DNA from: Xanthomonas cannabis pv. cannabis
GTDB taxonomy: Bacteria; Pseudomonadota; Gammaproteobacteria; Xanthomonadales; Xanthomonadaceae
DNA length: 61,784 bases
Reading direction: 5' to 3'
NCBI RefSeq assembly: GCF_000802365.1
Contig: NZ_JSZE01000029.1
Span: forward strand, 1-61,784
Below, piece by piece: positions 1-8,794 of this stretch (positions within the stretch are counted from its first letter, which is position 1; each line of letters opens with the position of its first letter). The notes under the pieces are model-generated. The model had not been told where the DNA came from. It ran no database searches and saw only the letters and a program-made list of their open reading frames with translations. Position numbers and translations under genes: made by a program.

Positions 1-1909
1 GGAAACGGGCGCCGGTCTCGGCTACCTGCTCGGGCGCTTCCTCGAACGCGGCATAGGCATCGGCGCTGAGCACTTCGGCCCATTTGTAGCTGTAGTAACC
101 GGCCGCATAGCCGCCGGCAAAAATGTGGCTGAACTGGTGCGGGAAGCGATTCCACGCTGGTGGCCGATTGACCGCCACTTCGTCGCGCACGCGTTCGATC
201 AACTGCAGCACGCTGTCCTGCGCCGGGTCGAAGCTGCTGTGCAGCTGCATGTCGAACAAGGCGAATTCCAGCTGGCGCACGGTGAACATGCCGCTCTGGA
301 AATTGCGCGCAGCCAGCAGGCGATCGAACAGGTTGCGCGGCAGCGGCTCGCCGGTCTGCACATGCGCGGTCATCGCCTGCACGCGCTCCCATTCCCAGCA
401 GAAGTTCTCCATGAACTGGCTCGGCAGCTCCACCGCATCCCATTCCACGCCGTTGATGCCGGCCACGCCCAGCTCGCCGATCCGGGTCAGCAGCTGATGC
501 AGGCCATGGCCCATTTCATGGAACAGCGTGGTGACTTCGCCATGCCGGAAGGTAGCCGGTGCGTCGCCGCTGCCGCGGCCGAAGTTGCACACCAGGTACA
601 CCAATGGCGTCTGCACGCCGTTGGCTGTTTCGCGGCGATTGCGGCAGTCGTCCATCCACGCGCCACCGCGCTTGCCCTCGCGTGCATACAGATCCAGATA
701 AAACTGGCCCACCAGCGCACCTTGCGCATCTTCCAGCCGGTAGAACCGCACATCCGGATGCCACACCGGCGCGCTGTCCTGTATGACGCGCAAGCCATAG
801 AGACTGTGGATCACATCGAACAGACCAGCCAGCACCTTCGGCTCGGTGAAGTACTGCTTCACTTCCTGCTCGGAAAAGCTGTACCGCGCCTGCTTGAGTT
901 TTTCACTGACGTAGGCCAGATCCCAGGCCTGCAGTTCGTCCAATCCCAGTTCGTCGCGTGCGAAGGCTTCAAGCTCGGCGCGGTCGCGCTGCGCATAGGG
1001 CTTGGCGCGCACGGCCAGATCGCGCAGGAATCCCATCACTTCATCGGGGCTCTGCGCCATCTTGGTGGCCACCGAATAGTGGGCGTAGCTGGCAAAGCCG
1101 AGCAGCTGGGCCAGCTCCGCACGCAGCGCAAGAATGCGGTCGATATTGGCGCTGTTGTCCAGCGCGGCATCGCCGAATTCGGAAGCGCGCTCGGCGTTGG
1201 CGCGATACAGCAGCGCGCGCAGTTCGCGGCTGTCGGCATCGCTCTGCACCGGCATATAGCACGGCATCTGCAAGGTGAACTTCCAGCCCGCCACGCCGTC
1301 CTTTTCTGCGGCAGAGCGCGCGGCGGCGATCACTTCGGCCGGCAGGCCGGAGAGCTGCGTTTCGTCCTCGGTGACGTGCGACCAGGCATCGGTGGCGTCG
1401 AGCACGTTCTGCGAAAACTTGGCTGCCAGTGCCGACAGTTCTTCCTGGATCTGCGCAAAACGCGCCTTGGCCTCGTCATCGAGTTCGGCACCGCCCAGGC
1501 GGAAATCGCGCAGCGCGTTGTCCAGCACCTTGCGACGTGCCTCATCGTAGGACGCCGCCTCCGGCGACTGCGCCAACGCCTTGTACTGCGCATACAGCGC
1601 CAGGTTCTGGCCCAGCGCACTGCCGAAGCGGCTCACCTTGGGCAGGTTGCTGTTGTAGGCCTCGCGCAACTCCGGGGTGTTCATCACCGCCTGCAGGTGG
1701 CCGACCTGGCCCCAGGCGCGCCACAGGCGCTCGGTGGCATCGTCCAGCGGGGTCACGAAGCTGTCCCAGCTCACCGGGCTGACCTGCTCGGCCGCTTTCA
1801 CTGCCGCTTCGGCATCGGCGAGCAAGTGGTCGATCGCCGGGCCCACGTGTTCGGGGCGGATCGCATCGAAGGACGGCAGTCCGGACAGGTCGAGCAGCGG
1901 GTTGGTCAT
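1..1909 (-). CDS. prlC: Oligopeptidase A, M3 family zinc metallopeptidase (partial, C-terminus beyond window)
   Basis: This is a cytoplasmic M3A thimet-type oligopeptidase that cleaves short peptides, including signal-peptide remnants. The reading frame is open from ATG 1909 down to base 1, giving about 636 residues. The zinc motif HEMGH lies at about residues 464-468 (bases 506-520), where M3 peptidases carry HExxH; the family is usually about 680 residues, so only the last part is missing. The N-terminus begins MTNPLLDLSGLPSFDAIRPE, which is typical of the family. The long ORF on the opposite strand here is a GC-rich shadow. Dcp-type dipeptidyl carboxypeptidase is the alternative, but the N-terminus favours PrlC. 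Confidence 0.93.
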   Translation of the reverse strand, partial: MTNPLLDLSGLPSFDAIRPEHVGPAIDHLLADAEAAVKAAEQVSPVSWDSFVTPLDDATERLWRAWGQVGHLQAVMNTPELREAYNSNLPKVSRFGSALGQNLALYAQYKALAQSPEAASYDEARRKVLDNALRDFRLGGAELDDEAKARFAQIQEELSALAAKFSQNVLDATDAWSHVTEDETQLSGLPAEVIAAARSAAEKDGVAGWKFTLQMPCYMPVQSDADSRELRALLYRANAERASEFGDAALDNSANIDRILALRAELAQLLGFASYAHYSVATKMAQSPDEVMGFLRDLAVRAKPYAQRDRAELEAFARDELGLDELQAWDLAYVSEKLKQARYSFSEQEVKQYFTEPKVLAGLFDVIHSLYGLRVIQDSAPVWHPDVRFYRLEDAQGALVGQFYLDLYAREGKRGGAWMDDCRNRRETANGVQTPLVYLVCNFGRGSGDAPATFRHGEVTTLFHEMGHGLHQLLTRIGELGVAGINGVEWDAVELPSQFMENFCWEWERVQAMTAHVQTGEPLPRNLFDRLLAARNFQSGMFTVRQLEFALFDMQLHSSFDPAQDSVLQLIERVRDEVAVNRPPAWNRFPHQFSHIFAGGYAAGYYSYKWAEVLSADAYAAFEEAPEQVAETGARF

Positions 1910-2003
1910 GGGGCGCTCCGGCGGGGGACTGGATCAGGGATGACGACGTTGTCTGGTGACACGTACCGACACGTTGCATGTCACTGCGTGGTGGATATGG
2001 CGG

Positions 2004-3107
2004 TCATTCCAGCGCGGCACAAGGCAAGGCCGGCAGATCGCCGCCGTTCACGGCCAGCGCAATGGCGGCATCGCTGCCGCTGACATCGATCTCGCGCGCC
2101 ACGTACCAGGCCGGGTCGTAATAGCTGTGCGCGTAGCGCTCGCCGGCATCGCACAGGATGGTGACGATGGAGCCCTGCCGGCCCTCCTCGCGCATCCGCT
2201 GCGCCGCCTGCAGCACGCCGACGAAATTGGTGCCGGTGGAGCCGCCGACGCGCCGGCCAAGGGTGGCGCTGACATGGCGCATGGCCGCCAGGCTCAGCGC
2301 GTCGGGCACCTTGATCATCACATCCACGCAGCTGGCGATGAAGCTCGATTCCACCCGCGGCCGGCCGATGCCTTCGATGCGCGAACCGCCGGTGATGGCC
2401 AGCTCCTTGGGGCACTGCCCGTCCACCGCACGGCAGTAGCCGTCGAAGAACACCGACACTTCCGGGTCTGCGCACAGGATGCGGGTGGCATGCCGGCGAT
2501 AGCGCACATAACGGCCCAACGTGGCGCTGGTGCCGCCGGTGCCGGGGCTGCAGACGATCCAGTCCGGAATCGGGTGCGGCTCTTCGGACAGCTGCTTGAA
2601 GATCGATTCGGCGATATTGTTGTTGGCGCGCCAGTCGGTGGCGCGCTCGGCATAGGTGAACTGGTCCATGAAGTGCCCGCCGGTCTCGCGCGCAAGTGCA
2701 TGCGAGGCGCTGTCCAGGTCGCAGGCGCGCTCCACCAGATGGCAGCGGCCGCCCTGGAATTCGATCGCGGCGATCTTCTCCGGCGAGGTCGACGCCGGCA
2801 TCACCGCGATGAAGGGCACGCCCAGCAGGCGCGCGAAATACGCTTCGGAGATGGCGGTGGAGCCGCTGGAAGCCTCGATCACCGGCCGCCCGGCACGCAG
2901 CCAGCCGTTGGTAAGCGCGTACAGGAACAGCGAGCGCGCCAACCGGTGCTTGAGGCTGCCGGTGGGGTGGCTGGACTCGTCCTTGAAGTACAGGTCGATG
3001 CCCGGATAACCCGGCAGGTCCATCGGGATCAGATGGGTGTCGGCCGAACGGTTGAAATCGGCCTCGATCTTCTGGATGGCGGCGGCCACCCACTGGCGCT
3101 GCGACAT
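2004..3107 (-). CDS. PLP-dependent cysteine synthase family protein
   Basis: The product is a fold-type II PLP enzyme of 367 residues, related to cysteine synthase and cystathionine beta-synthase. The motif TGSLKHR supplies the likely PLP lysine at about K53. SSGSTAISEA (near residue 86) and SPGTGGTSAT match the substrate-binding and phosphate-binding loops of the family. The start at 3107 (MSQRQW) places the conserved N-terminus correctly; a much longer upstream extension of the frame lacks family character. The sequence diverges from housekeeping CysK and CysM, so the true substrate (O-acetylserine, serine or another amino acid) cannot be told. It lies divergently from the copper genes and probably has its own promoter. 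Confidence 0.85.
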   Translation of the reverse strand: MSQRQWVAAAIQKIEADFNRSADTHLIPMDLPGYPGIDLYFKDESSHPTGSLKHRLARSLFLYALTNGWLRAGRPVIEASSGSTAISEAYFARLLGVPFIAVMPASTSPEKIAAIEFQGGRCHLVERACDLDSASHALARETGGHFMDQFTYAERATDWRANNNIAESIFKQLSEEPHPIPDWIVCSPGTGGTSATLGRYVRYRRHATRILCADPEVSVFFDGYCRAVDGQCPKELAITGGSRIEGIGRPRVESSFIASCVDVMIKVPDALSLAAMRHVSATLGRRVGGSTGTNFVGVLQAAQRMREEGRQGSIVTILCDAGERYAHSYYDPAWYVAREIDVSGSDAAIALAVNGGDLPALPCAALE

Positions 3108-3240
3108 GGGCACGGACGTGATGCAAAGGAAGAACGCAATTCTAACGCCGCCAGGTGCGCTGCCGGGGCGGGCGGTCATCCGGCGGACAGTTGCCGGGCC
3201 GGTGGTATGCTCGTGGCCCTGTCCGCCGCCTCCACTGCCC

Positions 3241-3657
3241 GTGCTGCGTTGCCTGCTCCGCCTGCTGCTGTGCCTGTGCCTGGTCGCCAATACGGCCACC
3301 GGCTCGTGGGCGTCGGTGGGCATGGCGATGCCGGACACGGTCGTGCCGCAGGCCACGGCGCATGCGATGGCGGCGCACCCGTCGACCGCACAGGCCATGC
3401 CCTGCCACGACGCCATGGCGGCGCCGCACAGCGCTGCGCCCGACGCACTGACCGCGCAGGTCAAGGGCGACCACCCGCATGCCGCCGACTGCTGCAAGCT
3501 GGGCAGCTGCGACTGCCTGCAGCATTGCAGCCTGGCCCTGCTGACGCTGCCTGCGCTGCCGACGGCGATGCCGGGCCATTTTGCCGTGCCTGCCGCCCTG
3601 GACGAGGGCCGCAGCAGCCCGGCGCACGAGCAACCGGTGCGACCTCCCATCGGCTAA
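3241..3657 (+). CDS. copL: CopL-like protein, regulator or leader gene of the copper-resistance operon
   Basis: This is a small Cys/His/Met-rich protein of 138 residues, placed immediately upstream of copA as in the Xanthomonas copLAB and chromosomal cohLAB loci. It has a hydrophobic N-terminus (LLRLLLCLCLVA) that looks like a signal peptide. It also has Met/His-rich stretches and a cluster DCCKLGSCDCLQHC that could bind copper. In Xanthomonas, copL is known to be needed for copper-induced expression of copAB; the mechanism is not obvious from this sequence. The start is uncertain: GTG 3241 puts the signal peptide at the N-terminus, and GTG 3202 is an in-frame alternative. No ATG is available in a suitable place. 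Confidence 0.8.
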   Translation: MLRCLLRLLLCLCLVANTATGSWASVGMAMPDTVVPQATAHAMAAHPSTAQAMPCHDAMAAPHSAAPDALTAQVKGDHPHAADCCKLGSCDCLQHCSLALLTLPALPTAMPGHFAVPAALDEGRSSPAHEQPVRPPIG

Positions 3658-3883
3658 GCGGCCGACGGACCCTGTGCCCACCAGCAGGCGGGCATGCTCG
3701 TTGCCCGATGTCGTCAGGTCGTGCATGCGCGCGGCGCGTGCAATCGCGCCCTCGCCGCAGCCTGACGTCGGCTCCGCATCGTCTGTCAGCCACGTCTTAT
3801 GCCCTTCGCCCTGCGTGCATGCACGCGGGAGTTCCCAGCGATGCGTTGCGTCCGCCAGTTGGCGCAGACGCACCGGAGGTGTC

Positions 3884-5668
3884 ATGTCTTCCGATTCCCA
3901 TGTGTTCGATCCAACCTCCGCGCCAGGCCTGAGCCGGCGCCGCTTCGTGCAGGGCCTGGCCCTGGGCGGGGTTGCCGCCACCGCCGGGCTGTGGCGCAAC
4001 AATGCGCGCGCAACCGGTGCCATGGCTGCGCCCGTCCTGCGCGGCAGCAGCCAGTCGCTGCAGATCGGCCGCCTGCCGGTCAACATCACCGGGCGCACCC
4101 GCCCGGCGATCACCGTCAACCAGAGCCTGCCCGCGCCCACCCTGCGCTGGCGCGAGGGCGACACCGTGAGCGTGCGCGTGCGCAACACGCTGCCCGACCA
4201 GCCCACCTCGGTGCATTGGCATGGGTTGTTGCTGCCGGCCAACATGGATGGCGTGCCGGGCATGAGCTTCGATGGCATCGCGCCGGGGCAGGAATATCAC
4301 TACCGCTTCGCGCTGCGCCAATCCGGCACCTACTGGTACCACAGCCATTCGATGTTCCAGGAGCAAGCGGGCCTGTACGGCGCCATCGTCATCGACCCGC
4401 TGACGCCACCTCCGTATCGCCACGACCGTGAGCATGTGGTGCTGTTGTCGGACTGGACCGACCTGGACCCGGCCGCGCTGTTCCGCCGGCTCAAGCAGAT
4501 GCCCAGCCACGACAACTACGCGCAGCGCACGGTGGGCGATTTCCTGCGCGATGCGCGCGAAGACGGTGTGCGGGCAACGTTGGCAGACCGCGGCATGTGG
4601 GGGCGCATGCGCATGACCCCCACCGACCTGTCCGACGTCAATGCCAACACCTACACCTACCTGCTCAACGGCGTGGCACCGGCCGGCAACTGGACCGGGC
4701 TGTTCACCCCCGGCGAGAAGGTGCTGCTGCGTTTCATCAACGGCTCGTCGATGACCTATTTCGACCTCCGCATCCCCGGGCTGCGCATGACGGTGGTGGC
4801 CGCCGATGGCCAGTACGTGCATCCGGTCAGCGTGGACGAACTGCGCATTGCCGCAGCCGAAACCTTCGACGTCATCGTCGAACCGATCGGGCAGGATGCA
4901 TTTACGTTGTTTGCGCAGGACATGGGGCGTACCGGCTTCGCCTGCGGCACCTTGGCGGTACGGCACGGCCTGCAGGCGCCGATTCCTGCACTGGATCCGC
5001 GCGCGATTTTGACCATGCAGGACATGGGGCATGGCGATGGGATGCATCACGCAATGCCCGCAATGCATGGCGCACCCGGGATGCAGGCGGCGCACGAGAT
5101 GCACACCATGCACTCGCATGATCACGCCCAGGCGCACGACACCACACCGCACCATGCCGCCAGCGAAGCAGGCAACCCGCTGATCGACATGCGCAGCAAC
5201 GCCACCTCACCACGCCTGGACGACCCCGGCGTGGGCCTGCGCGACAATGGTCGCCGCGTGCTGCGCTATGGCGATCTGCACAGCCTGTTCGACGACCCGG
5301 ATGGGCGCGATCCCGGACGCGAGATCGAGCTGCATCTGACCGGGCATATGGAAAAATTCGCCTGGTCCTTCGATGGCATCGCCTTCGCTTCTGCAGAGCC
5401 GCTGCGCCTGCAGTACGGCGAGCGGCTGCGCATCGTGCTGGTCAACGACACCATGATGCAGCACCCCATCCATCTGCACGGCATGTGGAGCGATCTGGAA
5501 GATGCCGACGGCAACTTCCAGGTGCGCAAGCACACCATCGACATGCCGCCCGGCACCCGCCGCAGCTACCGCGTGCGCGCCGATGCGCTGGGCCGCTGGG
5601 CGTATCACTGCCATCTGCTGTACCACATGGAAGCGGGCATGATGCGCGAAGTGCGGGTGGAGGCATGA
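3884..5668 (+). CDS. copA: Copper-resistance multicopper oxidase CopA
   Basis: CopA is a periplasmic multicopper oxidase of 594 residues that binds copper and probably oxidises Cu(I). A twin-arginine signal (SRRRFVQG) leads the protein. The copper ligands are visible: HWH at 111-113, HSH at 153-155, HPIHLH at about 527-532, and HCHLLYHMEAGM at 575-586, which carries the type 1 Cys576 and an axial Met586. A Met/His-rich segment at about residues 378-425 is typical of CopA/PcoA. GGAGG sits 5 bases before ATG 3884. The stop overlaps the copB start (ATGA), so the two are translationally coupled. Without linked copMGCD genes, this looks like the chromosomal homeostasis version rather than the plasmid resistance cluster. 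Confidence 0.96.
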   Translation: MSSDSHVFDPTSAPGLSRRRFVQGLALGGVAATAGLWRNNARATGAMAAPVLRGSSQSLQIGRLPVNITGRTRPAITVNQSLPAPTLRWREGDTVSVRVRNTLPDQPTSVHWHGLLLPANMDGVPGMSFDGIAPGQEYHYRFALRQSGTYWYHSHSMFQEQAGLYGAIVIDPLTPPPYRHDREHVVLLSDWTDLDPAALFRRLKQMPSHDNYAQRTVGDFLRDAREDGVRATLADRGMWGRMRMTPTDLSDVNANTYTYLLNGVAPAGNWTGLFTPGEKVLLRFINGSSMTYFDLRIPGLRMTVVAADGQYVHPVSVDELRIAAAETFDVIVEPIGQDAFTLFAQDMGRTGFACGTLAVRHGLQAPIPALDPRAILTMQDMGHGDGMHHAMPAMHGAPGMQAAHEMHTMHSHDHAQAHDTTPHHAASEAGNPLIDMRSNATSPRLDDPGVGLRDNGRRVLRYGDLHSLFDDPDGRDPGREIELHLTGHMEKFAWSFDGIAFASAEPLRLQYGERLRIVLVNDTMMQHPIHLHGMWSDLEDADGNFQVRKHTIDMPPGTRRSYRVRADALGRWAYHCHLLYHMEAGMMREVRVEA

Positions 5669-6951
5669 GTGCGCTTCGGCTCACCGCGCTGGTAGCAGGC
5701 AGCGTCTTGTTCAGTGCGCCGCTGGCGGCGCAGGAGCACGTGCATGCTGCGGCGGACATGGCAGCGCACGACCATCATGCCCATGCGATGCAGGCAGCAG
5801 ACCAGCCCGGCGCAGCCGGCACGCAGGCGCCAGCCTCTCCGGAAGCGCCGTCGTCCGCGCGCGATGTGACGCCCGCGATGGACATGACGCATGCACATGC
5901 GCAGCACGCCAGCGATGACGCCGCTTCGACGGAGCCGGATGCTGCCACGCACGCTCCGGCACGACACCCGGCGCATGCCCACGGCGTAGTGCCCCCGCAG
6001 CATGCAGACATCCCGCAAACACCGCAGCAAGCCGCATCGCCTTCGCCGGCAGAGCATCGCCAGATGGCGCACGAGGGCATGGACCATGGCGCGATGAACC
6101 ATGGGCCGACGGATCATGCCGCGATGGAGCACGCTGCAGTCGACCACGCGGCGATGGGCCATACGGCGATGGATCATGCAACGATGGGTCATGCAACAGC
6201 CACGAGCACGTCCGTGTCCACATCTGCCCCCCGTGGCAACGCAGCCCTGCCACGCGAGCCAATTCCCGCGCCCACCACCGAGGACATCGCGGCGGCCCTT
6301 GCCCCGTTGCGCAGCCATGCGATGCACGGAACCGGCATCAACCGGTATGTCCTGTTCGATCGCCTGGAAGCCTTCGACACCGATCGCGGCAGCGGGCAAG
6401 CATGGGAAGCACGGGCGTGGGTCGGCGGCGACATCAACCGGCTCTGGCTCCGCAGCGAAGGCGAGCGTCACCGCTGCCGCACCCAGGATGCATCGGTCGA
6501 AGCGTTCTACGGTCATGCCATCTCACCGTGGTGGGATCTGCTGGCAGGCGTGCGTCAGGACCTGGGTGCAGACCATCGCAGCTGGGCCGCGTTCGGGGTG
6601 CAGGGAGTGGCGCCGTACAAGTTCGAAACCGAAGCCACGCTGTTTGTCGGCAATGGTCGCGCCGCGGTGCGGCTGGAAGGTGAGTACGACGTGCTGCTCA
6701 CCAACCGCCTGATCCTGCAGCCACGTGCAGAGGCAACCATCGCAGTGACCGATGACGATCGACGCGGGATCGACAGCGGGCTGCAACAGGTCGAAGTAGG
6801 CGTGCGGCTGCGTTACGAAATCACCCGGCGGTTTGCGCCTTACATCGGCTGGGTGCATCACCGCAGCTTCGGTGACCGGGCCACCGCCACGATGGACGAG
6901 GAGCCTGCACGCGACAGTCGCTTCGTCGCTGGCGTGCGCGTCTGGTTCTGA
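5665..6951 (+). CDS. copB: Copper-resistance outer-membrane protein CopB
   Basis: CopB is an outer-membrane protein of 428 residues belonging to the PcoB/CopB family. A signal peptide comes first (LVAGSVLFSAPLAAQ). A long His/Met-rich linker runs to about residue 200 and contains eight pentapeptide copies of the type M-D-H-A-A at residues 139-178. The C-terminal half from about residue 210 (EDIAAALAPL through the terminal WF) is the conserved beta-barrel. It starts inside the copA stop codon. In the family it helps sequester copper or pass it out across the outer membrane. The linker repeat number is likely to vary between strains. Confidence 0.95.
   Translation: MSALRLTALVAGSVLFSAPLAAQEHVHAAADMAAHDHHAHAMQAADQPGAAGTQAPASPEAPSSARDVTPAMDMTHAHAQHASDDAASTEPDAATHAPARHPAHAHGVVPPQHADIPQTPQQAASPSPAEHRQMAHEGMDHGAMNHGPTDHAAMEHAAVDHAAMGHTAMDHATMGHATATSTSVSTSAPRGNAALPREPIPAPTTEDIAAALAPLRSHAMHGTGINRYVLFDRLEAFDTDRGSGQAWEARAWVGGDINRLWLRSEGERHRCRTQDASVEAFYGHAISPWWDLLAGVRQDLGADHRSWAAFGVQGVAPYKFETEATLFVGNGRAAVRLEGEYDVLLTNRLILQPRAEATIAVTDDDRRGIDSGLQQVEVGVRLRYEITRRFAPYIGWVHHRSFGDRATATMDEEPARDSRFVAGVRVWF
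6079..6198 (+). repeat. Eight in-frame 15-bp repeats coding for Met/His pentapeptides in copB
   Basis: Eight successive 15-base units encode MDHGA, MNHGP, TDHAA, MEHAA, VDHAA, MGHTA, MDHAT and MGHAT. The histidine is invariant and Met is nearly so, which fits Cu(I)/Cu(II) binding. The near-identity of the units suggests expansion by slippage. Confidence 0.9.
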
Positions 6952-7110
6952 GCCAGTGGCAAGACGGCCCCGACTGCTTATCTGGCCCCTGCCGCTGACA
7001 GGCGCGCGGACGGTGGCAGCGCGCTGCCATGACACGCACACAACCCCGCCCCCGCTAACATCGCCGCCCGGCGCTCACCCTGCGCACCCAACTTTTAAGA
7101 GGAGATCACC

Positions 7111-7635
7111 ATGCCTTTGACCGATCTGCAGCATGTTCCCGGTGCCAGTGCGGCGCCGGCACAGACCCACGGCTTCGTGTTCAACCACACCATGCTGCGC
7201 ATCAAGGACGCGCCGCGCTCGCTGGACTTCTACACGCGCGTGCTCGGCTTCCGCCTGCTGGATGCACGTCACTATGCAGACGCGAAATTCAGCCTGTACT
7301 TTCTGGCGTTGTTGCCGGAGGACACCGCCGTTCCCGATGACGACGCAGAGCGTCGCCTGTGGATGGCCGGCATCCCCGGCGTGCTCGAACTGACCCACAA
7401 CCACGGCACCGAAACCGAAGACGGTCCCGTGTATCACGACGGCAACAGCGACCCGCGCGGCTTCGGCCACATCTGCATCTCGGTGCCGGACATCCACGCC
7501 GCCTGCGCGCGCTTCGACAGCCTCGAGGTGCCGTATCAAAAGCGCCTGGAAGACGGCCGCATGAAGCACCTGGCCTTCATCAAGGACCCGGACGGATACT
7601 GGGTAGAGATCATTTCCAATACGCCGCTGGCCTGA
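7111..7635 (+). CDS. gloA: Lactoylglutathione lyase (glyoxalase I)
   Basis: Glyoxalase I isomerises the hemithioacetal of methylglyoxal and glutathione to S-lactoylglutathione in the cytoplasm. The protein has 174 residues. It carries the expected metal ligands in FNHTMLRIKD (His26), VLELTHNHGTE (Glu), GFGHICISV (His) and YWVEIIS (Glu). Its length of about 175 residues and its lead-in before the first His match the longer, zinc-type class I enzymes found in Pseudomonas, human and Xanthomonas. A strong ribosome site (AGGAGA) precedes ATG 7111. It appears to be a single-gene unit. Confidence 0.95.
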   Translation: MPLTDLQHVPGASAAPAQTHGFVFNHTMLRIKDAPRSLDFYTRVLGFRLLDARHYADAKFSLYFLALLPEDTAVPDDDAERRLWMAGIPGVLELTHNHGTETEDGPVYHDGNSDPRGFGHICISVPDIHAACARFDSLEVPYQKRLEDGRMKHLAFIKDPDGYWVEIISNTPLA

Positions 7636-7810
7636 GAGCGGGACGCTCGGCAACCCTGACGTTTCGGCGGATGGGAGTGGACATGAAAACGCCTCCCATC
7701 CCGCCCACAGGCCCCGGCGGAAAGCCGGCACCGCCAGGCGCGGCGCGACGACTGGACACAACGGCGGGCTGGAGTAGACTTTCGCCGCCCTCCGCAATGG
7801 ATGCACCCCA

Positions 7811-8722
7811 ATGCTCGTCAGGAAGATTCCACTGATTCTTGCGCTAGCAACGATCGCCGCGTGCAAGCCGGCGGCGCCAGACGCCACGGCTCCAAAAACG
7901 GCCACCGCCGACACAGCCAACGCCACCACTCCTAAATCCGCAGACAAGGATGCATCTCCCATGCAGGACGCAACCCAGGGATCGACCCAGCAGGTGCAGC
8001 CGCCGCGCCCCGATAGCGTGCTGTATTTCATCAGCAACGTGGACGGCGACGGCGCAACCTCTTACGAGGTCGCCAATGGCAGCTGGATTAACTACTGGTA
8101 CGGCTTCGAGTTCGAACTTGGCGGTACGCGTTACTACACCGGCTTTGCCTGGGAAACGCCCGAACGCTACGGCGCAGAGCGCGAGAATCACGACGCTGCC
8201 CCTGGTACCAAGGTGACACTTGCTCACGCTACGTTTGTGGCCAGCGAGCCGGGCAGCAAGTCACCGTGGAAGCTGCTAGGCGTAGAACCCTACATTGGTG
8301 AATTCGGGGGTAGCGAAAAAGGCAACGAGATAGATACTGAGCGCAAACCCCAGACATGGATCACACCCTCGGGCGACATGCTACTGGCGTTACCCACCTG
8401 GTATCTGGTCTCGGGGGTTCGTATGCGGACGATCGAGGTACTGCTATTCAATCCGCATGAACTCACAAAAACCGATGAAAATGTGTGGCGCTACCTGACA
8501 ACGCTCGAGGCTGGCTCCAATAACGATGCAAGTTGCGGACCTGACTCTCCGGGATCCATTCCTTGCATTGATGTCACCGGCACGCTTGTGATCGTGCCGC
8601 AAGATGGGAGCGACATGCCCCTGTTGCGGGTAAGCATTCCTGGAGCAGCCAACCAGGGTGACACGGTAACCGAATATCTTTACGATGCGTCGCAGAAAAC
8701 CTACCGGTCGACCTCCCGGTAA
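7811..8722 (+). CDS. Putative lipoprotein immunity protein (X-Tfi type) for the adjacent effector
   Basis: The protein has 303 residues with a lipoprotein signal: the hydrophobic N-terminus ends in ATIAAC, giving lipidated Cys18. An Ala/Thr/Lys-rich linker of about 45 residues follows, then a globular domain from about residue 65. No catalytic motif is seen. In Xanthomonas, effectors of the antibacterial type IV secretion system (X-Tfe) are encoded next to lipoproteins that neutralise them in the periplasm (X-Tfi). The position 72 bases before an XVIPCD effector in the same direction makes immunity the best inference. Codon use in the second half is less GC-rich than in the housekeeping genes around it, as is common for such cassettes. 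Confidence 0.7.
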   Translation: MLVRKIPLILALATIAACKPAAPDATAPKTATADTANATTPKSADKDASPMQDATQGSTQQVQPPRPDSVLYFISNVDGDGATSYEVANGSWINYWYGFEFELGGTRYYTGFAWETPERYGAERENHDAAPGTKVTLAHATFVASEPGSKSPWKLLGVEPYIGEFGGSEKGNEIDTERKPQTWITPSGDMLLALPTWYLVSGVRMRTIEVLLFNPHELTKTDENVWRYLTTLEAGSNNDASCGPDSPGSIPCIDVTGTLVIVPQDGSDMPLLRVSIPGAANQGDTVTEYLYDASQKTYRSTSR

Positions 8723-8794
8723 GGGCCAATGGATTGGCTCAGGTCGACTTAACGCGGCAGCATCTGTTGCCGCCTCAATCGCATGGAGAACGCG

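Noticed and set aside
125-2083. Plus-strand ORF of 652 codons opposite the oligopeptidase gene
   Set aside because: It is the antisense frame of prlC, His/Arg/Leu-rich with no family pattern or ribosome site. The minus strand has the HEMGH motif.
3108-3240. Further copper genes (copM, copG, copC, copD) next to copLAB
   Set aside because: Upstream is the cysteine-synthase-like gene and downstream is glyoxalase I, so only copL, copA and copB are present.
7667-7718. Inverted repeat GATGGGAG...CTCCCATC after gloA as a terminator
   Set aside because: The stem is short, the loop is about 17 bases and no T tract follows, so it was not called.
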